DNA of 64,000 nt from Oscillospiraceae bacterium (GTDB lineage: Bacteria > Bacillota > Clostridia > Oscillospirales > CAG-272): contig SVSI01000010.1 in the NCBI GenBank assembly GCA_015064385.1, positions 1 through 64,000 on the forward strand. The letters run 5' to 3'. Shown piece after piece: positions 27,395 through 34,925 of the stretch. The notes under the pieces were generated by a model that worked only from the letters and a program-made list of their open reading frames with translations, ran no database searches and was not told the origin of the DNA. Each line of letters starts with the position of its first letter. The stretch's first letter is position 1. Position numbers and translations under genes: made by a program.

Positions 27395-28459
27395 ATGAAT
27401 TATACCGACTATATTTCGTCACCCGACGAGCTTGATACCCCGATAATGATATGCAACAGCTCGGGACTCGTCGTATATAAAAACGCGTCTGCAATCAAAA
27501 ACGTGCGCCTGCCGAGGAGAAACACGCACGTTCAGTTTCATCTTGACAGGGGCGGTGTTTCGGAATACGAAAACATTCCGTCGAGAAAAAAGCCGAGCGT
27601 TATAAGCGTTGACACGGGAGACAGAAGGGCAAACGCCTTCGTTATTCCTTATAAAAGAGCGACCGAAAGCTGCTCGCTCTGGGTGTTCTTTTCCTTTCTC
27701 CAGATAAACGCGCTCAGCAGGATCTTCGTGGACTACGAAAGAGATCTTTGCGACGTCGGATACGAGATCTGTGACATAATTCGCTGTCTGGACGAAAAGA
27801 CCTTCACCCTTGACGAGAGAGTTCATGCTGACGCAGACGCCCGTATAGAGCGCAGAATGGAACGAATACTTTCTTATATGTTTTCTGCGGGGGATATCAG
27901 AAAAAACAGTGCAAGCACCTTCAAAAACGCGATAAATCTGCTTCACGAGGTGACGGAGCGAAGCTTTGACAAGCTCGGATACGACGTCAGATTTTCCGGT
28001 CAGTGCAATAAAAATATACCGCACATGCTTGACATGAGGGGACTTATCGTGCTATACTTGTATGCATCGGTATTCGCGTGCAAGCTGTCCCGTGACAGAC
28101 GCGTAGAGATGAATATGAGTCAGAGCGGAGACAACCTCTCGTTCAGGATAGAATTTTCACTCGGATTTCCGCAGTTTACGATAGAAAATTCAAAAGACGT
28201 TTTCGATCTCGTCGGACTTGCGCCCAAATTTGCGCTCGAGCTTCTTATCATATCCCGTATCTGCAAAAATCACGGATACGAGTGTGTTTGCAACGTGACC
28301 GAGGAAAGTCATAATAACGTCACGATAGATATCACGGTACCCGAGAGCGTGCCTGCCGCAGTGCGCGCACCGTACGATGTTGCAACCGAGGAGATGCTCC
28401 TTGCAAGAGATATTCAGGCGGCGATATATTATATGTTTGTTGATGCTTCAGAGGAATAA
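27395..28459 (+). CDS. Sensor-like protein, PAS-like N-terminus and degenerate kinase-like C-terminus
   Basis: I do not recognise a named family. The first 50 residues resemble a PAS domain start (TPIMICNSSGLVVYKNASAIKNV). A helical middle (residues 100-200, with a DHp-like stretch around ILSYMFSAGDIRKNSASTFKNA) is followed by a C-terminal region. That region has the spacing of a GHKL ATPase (NLSFRIEFSL...LELLIISRICKNHGY...TIDITVP) but lacks visible N, G1 and G2 boxes. There is no membrane helix. It may be a pseudokinase or a cytoplasmic signalling adaptor. It lies upstream of pncB with a 23-bp gap. Confidence 0.6.
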   Translation: MNYTDYISSPDELDTPIMICNSSGLVVYKNASAIKNVRLPRRNTHVQFHLDRGGVSEYENIPSRKKPSVISVDTGDRRANAFVIPYKRATESCSLWVFFSFLQINALSRIFVDYERDLCDVGYEICDIIRCLDEKTFTLDERVHADADARIERRMERILSYMFSAGDIRKNSASTFKNAINLLHEVTERSFDKLGYDVRFSGQCNKNIPHMLDMRGLIVLYLYASVFACKLSRDRRVEMNMSQSGDNLSFRIEFSLGFPQFTIENSKDVFDLVGLAPKFALELLIISRICKNHGYECVCNVTEESHNNVTIDITVPESVPAAVRAPYDVATEEMLLARDIQAAIYYMFVDASEE

Positions 28460-28482
28460 GCGGTTAAAAGAGGTGTTTTATA

Positions 28483-29925
28483 ATGAGTAAAATGAACAAG
28501 TTTTTAAGCGACAACTACACGATGCTCTGCGATTTTTATGAGCTCACTATGGGAAGCGGATATTTCCAATGCGATAAAAAGGATAAGATCCTTTATTTTG
28601 ATCTTTATTTCCGTGCCGTTCCGGACGGCGGCGGATTTGCAATATCCGCGGGACTTGATCAGGTAATAGACTATATCGAAAATCTGCATTTTGATAAGGA
28701 CGATATAGACTATCTTCGCAGTAAGGGAAAATTTCCCGAGGAATTTTTGGAATATCTTGCAAACTTCAAGTTTACGGGAGATATTTACGCCGTTCCCGAG
28801 GGAACGCCCGTTTTCCCGAATGAGCCGATAATCACCGTAAGAGCGCCCGCTATTCAGGCGCAGTTTATTGAGACCTTCCTGCTTCTCACCATTAACCATC
28901 AGTCGCTTATCGCCACCAAATCGAGCAGAATAGTGAGAGCGGCACAGGGACGTCCCGTTTCCGAGTTCGGCTCGCGCAGAGCGCAGGGAACTGCGGCGGC
29001 AATATACGGCGCAAGAGCGTCCTATATCGCGGGCTGTGCGGGAAGCGCGTGTACGATAGCAGATCAGCTTTTCGGCGTACCTGCGGGCGGAACGATGGCT
29101 CACTCGTGGATACAGTTCTTTGACAGCGAGTTTGAAGCGTTCGACACCTACTGCAGAATATATCCCGAAAACCCGACGCTTCTGGTTGATACCTATAACG
29201 TACTCAAATCGGGAATACCGAACGCTATTGCGGCGTTCAAAAAGCACGGCATAACCAAATGCGCGGTGCGTCTCGACTCGGGTGACATCACTTATCTCAC
29301 CAAGAAGATAAGAAAGATGCTTGACGAGGCGGGAATGACCGAGTGTAAGATAGTAGTTTCCAATTCGCTTGACGAGTATATCATAAGAGATCTTCTCCAT
29401 CAGGGCGCGGTAATTGACTCCTTCGGTGTCGGTGAGCGTCTTGTCACCTCGAAAAGTGAGCCCGTTTTCGGCGGAGTTTACAAGCTCGTTGCCGTTGAGG
29501 ACGAAAGCGGAAAGGTCTGCCCGAAGATAAAGATAAGCGAAAACCCGCAGAAGATAACCAATCCGCATTTCAAGAAGGTCTATCGCCTTTACGATAAGGA
29601 GACGGGCAAGGCGGAGGCGGACTATCTCTGCGTTTACGACGAGATAGTAGATGATACAAAAGACCTCACTATCTTCGATCCCGTCCATACGTGGAAGGAA
29701 AAAACGTTCACAAATTACCGTGCAGAGGAGCTTCTTAAGCCGATCTTTATAGGCGGAGAGCTGGTATATCCGAGATATACCACAAAAGAGATAAGAGAGC
29801 ACTGCGCCGCACAGATAGAGACGCTTTGGGACGAGGTAAAGCGCTTTGAAAACCCGCACAACTACTACGTTGACCTTTCAAAGAAGCTTTGGGACATCAA
29901 GCAGGATCTGCTTAAAGCAAAATAA
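28483..29925 (+). CDS. pncB: Nicotinate phosphoribosyltransferase
   Basis: Makes nicotinate mononucleotide from nicotinate and PRPP in the NAD salvage pathway. The 480-residue length fits the bacterial form. Features: the N-terminal LSDNYTMLCDFYELTMGSGYF, the central PVSEFGSRRAQGTAAA, GTMAHSWIQFF with the phosphorylated-His region, and VRLDSGD. Ribosome-binding site AGAGGTG. Transcription may start upstream of the sensor-like gene. A terminator follows directly. Confidence 0.95.
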   Translation: MSKMNKFLSDNYTMLCDFYELTMGSGYFQCDKKDKILYFDLYFRAVPDGGGFAISAGLDQVIDYIENLHFDKDDIDYLRSKGKFPEEFLEYLANFKFTGDIYAVPEGTPVFPNEPIITVRAPAIQAQFIETFLLLTINHQSLIATKSSRIVRAAQGRPVSEFGSRRAQGTAAAIYGARASYIAGCAGSACTIADQLFGVPAGGTMAHSWIQFFDSEFEAFDTYCRIYPENPTLLVDTYNVLKSGIPNAIAAFKKHGITKCAVRLDSGDITYLTKKIRKMLDEAGMTECKIVVSNSLDEYIIRDLLHQGAVIDSFGVGERLVTSKSEPVFGGVYKLVAVEDESGKVCPKIKISENPQKITNPHFKKVYRLYDKETGKAEADYLCVYDEIVDDTKDLTIFDPVHTWKEKTFTNYRAEELLKPIFIGGELVYPRYTTKEIREHCAAQIETLWDEVKRFENPHNYYVDLSKKLWDIKQDLLKAK

Positions 29926-29931
29926 AAACAG

Positions 29932-29958
29932 AAAAACCGCCGATTTTGGCGGTTTTTT
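29932..29958 (+). terminator. Terminator after pncB
   Basis: AAAAACCGCC-GATTTT-GGCGGTTTTTT, 7 nt after the stop codon. Confidence 0.9.
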
Positions 29959-29989
29959 GTTGTAATGGGACGTTTTTATCCCTTTCGGC

Positions 29990-30420
29990 GTGGTAATATA
30001 TAGGCGTGGGGATAAATTAAAATCTCAGGTAGGGGTCGGCGCCTTCGACGACCCGTAATCCCCGATAAATAAAATTCGAAGAAGGAGTCCGCACGAACAC
30101 ACGAAAACGCGTTTGTTATTCTTTTCGTTCATTTCTGTGCCGACAGAAACGAACCAAAGAGCGGCTGTTAGGGAGGGAGACCCTCCCTTCAGGAAACACC
30201 CACCCCTTTCGCAAAACGCTCCCAACGCGTGTCGCGTTTTGCTCGCCGCAGAAAATGCGGCGGTAAACGGTCGGCGCGGCGCGGATGGGCGCCTTTGGTA
30301 GCTCCTGCGAATGTGGTTTGCAATCATCAAAATTTACGAAAATTGAAATTCGTCCCGTAGGGGCGGATTCAATATCCGCCCGCCTTTGCCTTCTCTTGCG
30401 AGAGAAGGGGGCTTTGTTCA
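29990..30420. repeat. Intergenic region of dispersed palindromic repeats
   Basis: About 430 bp between pncB and the next gene hold no credible gene. I see several palindromes: GGGTCG...CGACGACCC at about 30035-30052, a GGGAGGGAGACCCTCCC block at about 30172, GGGCGGAT-TCAAT-ATCCGCCC at about 30361-30382, and CCTTCTCT-TGCG-AGAGAAGG at about 30390-30410. The last is related to the palindrome at 5020-5043. Short open frames here look like by-products of the repeats. Confidence 0.6.
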
Positions 30421-30488
30421 GATATGGACAATCGAGTACATATGCTTCTGCAAGGTGAAACTAAATGTTTAATAGATTGACAAACACA

Positions 30489-31241
30489 CTATTGGGGTTG
30501 CCTGATGTCAACGATTACCTCGTTGTCAAGTTCGAAATATATTACAGAAAAATCTCCGTCATCTATGTTTCCTGTGATTTTGTAAATAAGATAAAAATTG
30601 GATCTTACGGTAGCGCCAAAAGAATTTTGAGCATCAACATAACTCTCAACTACAACTGTTCCGTCGGCGACTAGTCTGCCAAAACTCCAGTTTGAGATGT
30701 TGGGAAATTCAGCGGAAGACGGAGATTTGAGGATCGAAGATACGGCATTTTGCGTATATATCTGCAGAGCTGTTTTTTGTGAGGTTGTTAAATAAAAAGC
30801 CGAAAAAGGCGTTTTATATTCTCCGTTAGAATACATATCTATACTTGCGTGTCTAACGATTATTACTTGTTTTTCGGCGTTAAGATACATTATTATGTTT
30901 TTTACGCCTTGTGATTGAATCCTATAACCGGTGTCGCCTTCGGAATATATATTATCTAGCAGATCGTCATGTTCGATTTTTTCAATTTCGGTGATTTGAC
31001 ATTTTTCGAGAATATCATTGATTATGATAGCATCTTCTTGAGCGACATTGCAAGCCTCCATAAGTTGTTTTACATTTCGTGGCAATTCTTGTGTTTTCTC
31101 TGTTTCTGGTATGCCCATAGTTAGTGGTAAAACAACGCAAAGGCAAATAAAAACTAAAATAAATATCGCAAATATGGTGCACCCCTTTTTACCTTTCTTG
31201 TTGGGTGAGTTTTGTGTGTTTGGGATTTTATGGTCGTTCAT
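30489..31241 (-). CDS. Membrane-anchored protein of unknown function, preceded by a structured leader
   Basis: About 250 residues. A basic, Asn-rich N-terminus (PNTQNSPNKKGKKG) is followed by one membrane helix (CTIFAIFILVFICLCVVLPL, about residues 20-42). An extracytoplasmic alpha/beta domain comes next, with TSQKTALQIYTQNAVSSILKSPSSAEFPNISNW and a C-terminal beta-rich part. The ATG at 31241 has GGAGG 8 nt upstream; the longer frame runs into the terminator. It resembles hypothetical accessory proteins with a signal anchor. It is downstream of the minus-strand leader RNA, as the 2334 gene is downstream of copy 1. The composition looks AT-rich. Confidence 0.7.
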   Translation of the reverse strand: MNDHKIPNTQNSPNKKGKKGCTIFAIFILVFICLCVVLPLTMGIPETEKTQELPRNVKQLMEACNVAQEDAIIINDILEKCQITEIEKIEHDDLLDNIYSEGDTGYRIQSQGVKNIIMYLNAEKQVIIVRHASIDMYSNGEYKTPFSAFYLTTSQKTALQIYTQNAVSSILKSPSSAEFPNISNWSFGRLVADGTVVVESYVDAQNSFGATVRSNFYLIYKITGNIDDGDFSVIYFELDNEVIVDIRQPQ

Positions 31242-31261
31242 TTGTTTGGCCTCCTTGAAAA

Positions 31262-31428
31262 TAAAAAGTGCGCAGCCGAAGCCACGCACCCAAAATACAT
31301 GACTTCACTTGCTACCACACAAAAACTTTCAACATCATCAGAGGACGCCAAAAGGGAAGTCTGCATTTTTGCAAAAAAAATATGCGACTTCTGATAAATG
31401 TTGAAATATTAAGTTTTTGTGTGGTATC
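31262..31428 (-). ncRNA. Structured leader RNA with long hairpin and UUCG terminator (copy 2)
   Basis: On the minus strand a perfect 16-bp inverted repeat (31411-31426 with 31313-31328) encloses further stems: TTTCAACAT/ATGTTGAAA, ATCAGA/TCTGAT, AAGTC/GACTT and GCAT/ATGC. They make one hairpin of 114 nt. After 23 nt comes GTGCGTGGC-TTCG-GCTGCGCAC and five Ts, then the ribosome-binding site of the 31241 gene. Hairpin length, linker, loop and position match copy 1 at 2132-2300, although the arm sequences differ. Confidence 0.65.
31263..31289 (-). terminator. UUCG-capped terminator within leader copy 2
   Basis: A 9-bp stem GTGCGTGGC/GCTGCGCAC (31289-31281 with 31276-31268) with a TTCG loop is followed by TTTTTA, 21 nt before the start codon of the downstream gene. 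Confidence 0.8.
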
Positions 31429-31431
31429 GTA

Positions 31432-31460
31432 ATGATAACACAAATTTCAAAATTTGTCAA
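31432..31460 (-). promoter_or_regulatory. Promoter of leader copy 2
   Basis: TTGACA (31460-31455), 17-bp spacer, TATCAT (31437-31432) on the minus strand. The predicted start falls at the 5' base of the 16-bp arm. Confidence 0.8.
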
Positions 31461-31495
31461 GTATTATGTTAAACATACTCTCTGTCGCAAAACAG

Positions 31496-31524
31496 TTGAC
31501 TTTCTAATAAAACAAATATATAAT
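31496..31524 (+). promoter_or_regulatory. Promoter of addBA
   Basis: TTGACT (31496-31501), 17-bp spacer, TATAAT (31519-31524). It is divergent from the leader copy 2 promoter. Confidence 0.8.
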
Positions 31525-31553
31525 ATAGTTAATAAAAGTTTTTGAGGGGTTCG

Positions 31554-31577
31554 GGGAACTTTTTTCAAAAAGTTCCC
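31554..31577 (+). promoter_or_regulatory. Hairpin directly before addB
   Basis: GGGAACTTTT-TTCA-AAAAGTTCCC ends 14 nt before the addB ATG. The upstream AAAAGTT at about 31535 could instead pair with AACTTTT (31557-31563), giving two exclusive folds. Only a weak ribosome-binding site (GAG) lies between hairpin and ATG, so translation control is possible. Confidence 0.5.
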
Positions 31578-31591
31578 TGAGTAAAAGAAAA

Positions 31592-34500
31592 ATGCTTGAG
31601 ATACTTTATTCAAAAGAGAAAGAGACGCTTGACGGTGAGCTGCTTCGCGGAATAGCGCAAGACGTATCCGAAGGCAAGAAGGTAACTCTGCTCGTTCCCG
31701 AGCAGCAGGTACACGGTGCCGAGACGATGCTAAGCTATAACGGGGTTATGTCGCCCGAGCTCGAGGTCGTCGGCTTCAGGCGCCTTTGCGAGTCGATCTT
31801 CCGTCGCTTTGGCGGACTTGCCTATAACGATATTACGGACGGCGCGCGTATCGTTCTTATGTGGAGAACGCTTGCAGAGCTCTCGCCTATGCTTCAGGAA
31901 TACGGCAATATCGAGCTTGACGATATGGATATGATAAAGAGCTTGCTTGCCTCCGTGGGTGAGCTTTCGCTTTACGCGGTTTCGCCCAAGCAGCTTGAGG
32001 ACGTAGCAAAGAAGATAAAGGACACGAGCGAGCGCCTTTATCGTAAGCTCAGCGACCTTTCTCTCATCTGTGCGGCAAGCTCCGCACTTCTCAAAAACCA
32101 GTATAACGATCCTGCCGAAGATACTCGACGCGCACTTGAAACGCTTGAAAATAACGATTATTTCGGTGATCGGAGCGTTTACGTTGCACATTTTATCTCA
32201 TTTACCGTGTATGAAAAGAAAATGATAGAGATGATGGTGCAAAGCGCAGAGCATGTTACCGCACTTATCGGAATGGACAAGGGAGACACACGCGCCATTT
32301 TCGACACTCTGCGCGAGACGAGAGACGTCTTTCTCGGCGCCGCCGCAAAGGGATCGGTAGCTCTTAGGCAGACTGCGCTTGAAGGAAAATACGAGGACGT
32401 TTCCGACGAAATAAGACATTTTTCCGAAAATATATGGAGCACGGACGCAGAAAAATTCGAGGGGCAGTGTAGTAATATCCGCATTGCCGAGGCATCGAAT
32501 GCCCGCGAGGAAGCGCGATTCGTTGCTTGTGATATAGCAAATAAAGTGCGTACGCTCGGTGCAAGATACCGCGATTTCGCGATCATTTTGAGAAATACCG
32601 CCGACTACGAGGGTATAATCGACGAGGCGCTTGCAGACGTTGGCGTTAGGTATTTTATTTCGTCCAAGACCGACGTAAAAAAGAAAGCGCCGATAAAAAT
32701 GATACTTCAGGCGCTGAAGATAAAGGCGCACGCTTGGCGTACCGAGGACGTTATATCCTATATGAGATGCGGATATACCTCTCTGTCCGATGACGCGCTC
32801 GACCGCCTCGAGCAGTATGCGTCTCTCTGGAAGATCTCGGGCAGGCGCTGGTACGACGAATACGAATGGGCAATGCACCCGCGCGGATTCGGAGAAACTA
32901 TTCAGGAGAGCGATACGAAGCTCCTTGACGAGCTTAACGCTTACCGCAGAGAGGTGGTCTCCCCGCTCGTTTCCTTCTTTGATGCGTTCGGGCAGGATGC
33001 CAACCTTGAAAAGATATCGGTAGCTCTTTACAGATTTCTCGATAATATATCGCTGCGCGACCGTCTTGAAAGGGACGCGGCTATCCTTCGTGACCGCGGA
33101 GAGGTGTCCGAGGCAGACGAGACGGTGCAGATATGGAACTTCCTTATGGACTCGCTCGACGGACTCGTAAAGGTTGCGGGAGAGGTGAAATGCAATGCGT
33201 CTGCGTACGCAAAGCTCCTTTCTGCATCTCTTGAAACGAGCAGTATCGGAAAGATACCCTCGGGAATAGACGAGGTCGTCGTGGGCGAGGCGCAGAGCAT
33301 ACGAAACGCCCGCGCAAAGTACGTTTACGTTATAGGACTCTGCGAGGGAGTTTTCCCCGCAGTTTCAAACGAGGACGGCATACTCGGAGACATTGACAGA
33401 CGAGTTTTGAAAAAAGAGGGAATAGAGCTCTCACCTGCGAGCACCGAGGGTGTCAAGGACGAAATGTTCTATTTTTACCTTGCGGGAAGTGCTGCGAAAA
33501 AGGAGCTTACCTTTACTTATCATAGGCAAAATAACGTTTCGTCGTTCATATATTCCCTCGGCTCGATATTTGAAAATATCCCGAAGATAAACGTTTCAGA
33601 GATTCCCGAGCGCGACTACGTATGGAGCGATATGTCTGCTCTTAAATACGCTATAAAGCTGGGGCAGGGCAACGCGGAGCTGTCGGACGAGATAAAAAAA
33701 TATCTTAAAGAGCGCGGAAATATCGGATTTTTCGCGGAAACCGATCTTTTGCAGGAAAATTACGCATATACGGGCGAAAATCAGCTTTTCGGAAGCTATA
33801 TGCAGATGTCGAGCACTAAGGTTGAGCAGTACGCTCTTTGTCCGTTTGCGTATTTTTGCAAGTACGTTATGAAAATAGGCGAGCCGCCGAGTGCGGACGC
33901 TTCGAGCAGAACGAGCGGTAATTTCATTCACAGCTTTCTCGAGCACTTCGTTCCGAAGGCGTTCGGAGAAGGAAAAGCTCTTAACGAGGACGAGCTGAAG
34001 GCACTTGCAGACGAAACCTTTTCTCTGTGCGAGAGCGAGCTCGGAGAGGTATTAAAAGATCCGAAAACATCGCTTACGCTCAGAGGAATCAAAAACAACG
34101 TCTACCTTATAGTCGAAAGTCTTACAAACGAGTTTAAGGCAACGAAATTTACCCCCGCGTTTTTCGAGCTCGGTATCGGACAGGACGGTGTAAAGCCGCT
34201 GAAGCTTTCGCTTTCTGACGGCAGTACGGTCGGTATATCGGGAAAGGTTGACAGAGTTGACACCTTCAGAGACGGCGAGGATACCTATGTCCGCGTTATA
34301 GACTACAAAACGGGCACGAAGACCTTTGCAAGGTCGGATCTTGAACACGGACTGAATATTCAGATGCTGTTATATCTTGAGTCGATATGCGGCGCAAATG
34401 ACGGAGAGTTTCTTGAAAAGCTCGGACTATCCGACGGCAAAAAGCCCATTCCTGCAGGAGTTTTGTATTTCTCGACCAAGATGCCCGCGGCAGTCACGGT

Positions 34501-34873
34501 AAATGAGGACGATAAAGACGACGGCGCTTACAAAAATCTTTCGGATAAGCTTAAGAGAATAGGGCTCGTTGCAGACGACGACACGGTAATAAACGCCATG
34601 GATCAAACGGGCGGCGGAATATACAGCCCCGTAAAATTGACCAAGAGCGGAGCGGTAGATACCCGCTACCAAAAGAATCTCGTTGACTCCTTTGACGATA
34701 TTTTTGAGGATATCAATAAAAGGATCGTAGATATCAGCGAGGATATAAGAGCGGGAAAGGCAGATGCAACTCCGCTGAAGGTAAAGTCGCACGACGCGTG
34801 CGAGTACTGTGCTATGAGTCCGATATGCAGACGAAAGGCGTACTGTGAAAACCAATTAAGCGATGACGAGTAA
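31592..34873 (+). CDS. addB: ATP-dependent helicase/nuclease subunit AddB
   Basis: Subunit of the AddAB complex, which resects double-strand breaks for RecA recombination. The 1093-residue protein has an inactivated UvrD-like helicase fold and a C-terminal RecB-type nuclease with GKVDRVD and VIDYKTG. The cysteines for an iron-sulfur cluster are present: one in ALCPFAYFC, three in CEYCAMSPICRRKAYC. The N-terminus (LEILYSKEKETLDGELL) lacks the Walker A GxxGxGKT found in Bacillus AddB, so ATP binding by this subunit is probably lost. addA follows 52 bp later. Confidence 0.95.
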   Translation: MLEILYSKEKETLDGELLRGIAQDVSEGKKVTLLVPEQQVHGAETMLSYNGVMSPELEVVGFRRLCESIFRRFGGLAYNDITDGARIVLMWRTLAELSPMLQEYGNIELDDMDMIKSLLASVGELSLYAVSPKQLEDVAKKIKDTSERLYRKLSDLSLICAASSALLKNQYNDPAEDTRRALETLENNDYFGDRSVYVAHFISFTVYEKKMIEMMVQSAEHVTALIGMDKGDTRAIFDTLRETRDVFLGAAAKGSVALRQTALEGKYEDVSDEIRHFSENIWSTDAEKFEGQCSNIRIAEASNAREEARFVACDIANKVRTLGARYRDFAIILRNTADYEGIIDEALADVGVRYFISSKTDVKKKAPIKMILQALKIKAHAWRTEDVISYMRCGYTSLSDDALDRLEQYASLWKISGRRWYDEYEWAMHPRGFGETIQESDTKLLDELNAYRREVVSPLVSFFDAFGQDANLEKISVALYRFLDNISLRDRLERDAAILRDRGEVSEADETVQIWNFLMDSLDGLVKVAGEVKCNASAYAKLLSASLETSSIGKIPSGIDEVVVGEAQSIRNARAKYVYVIGLCEGVFPAVSNEDGILGDIDRRVLKKEGIELSPASTEGVKDEMFYFYLAGSAAKKELTFTYHRQNNVSSFIYSLGSIFENIPKINVSEIPERDYVWSDMSALKYAIKLGQGNAELSDEIKKYLKERGNIGFFAETDLLQENYAYTGENQLFGSYMQMSSTKVEQYALCPFAYFCKYVMKIGEPPSADASSRTSGNFIHSFLEHFVPKAFGEGKALNEDELKALADETFSLCESELGEVLKDPKTSLTLRGIKNNVYLIVESLTNEFKATKFTPAFFELGIGQDGVKPLKLSLSDGSTVGISGKVDRVDTFRDGEDTYVRVIDYKTGTKTFARSDLEHGLNIQMLLYLESICGANDGEFLEKLGLSDGKKPIPAGVLYFSTKMPAAVTVNEDDKDDGAYKNLSDKLKRIGLVADDDTVINAMDQTGGGIYSPVKLTKSGAVDTRYQKNLVDSFDDIFEDINKRIVDISEDIRAGKADATPLKVKSHDACEYCAMSPICRRKAYCENQLSDDE

Positions 34874-34925
34874 GGCGCTTTTGGTGAAGATCAGGTAAAA
34901 CACATTAAAACTACGAGGTGTAAAA

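Noticed and set aside
30025..30330. Short ORFs on both strands of the repeat block
   Set aside because: They are built from palindromic repeats, lack ribosome-binding sites and show no domain-like composition.
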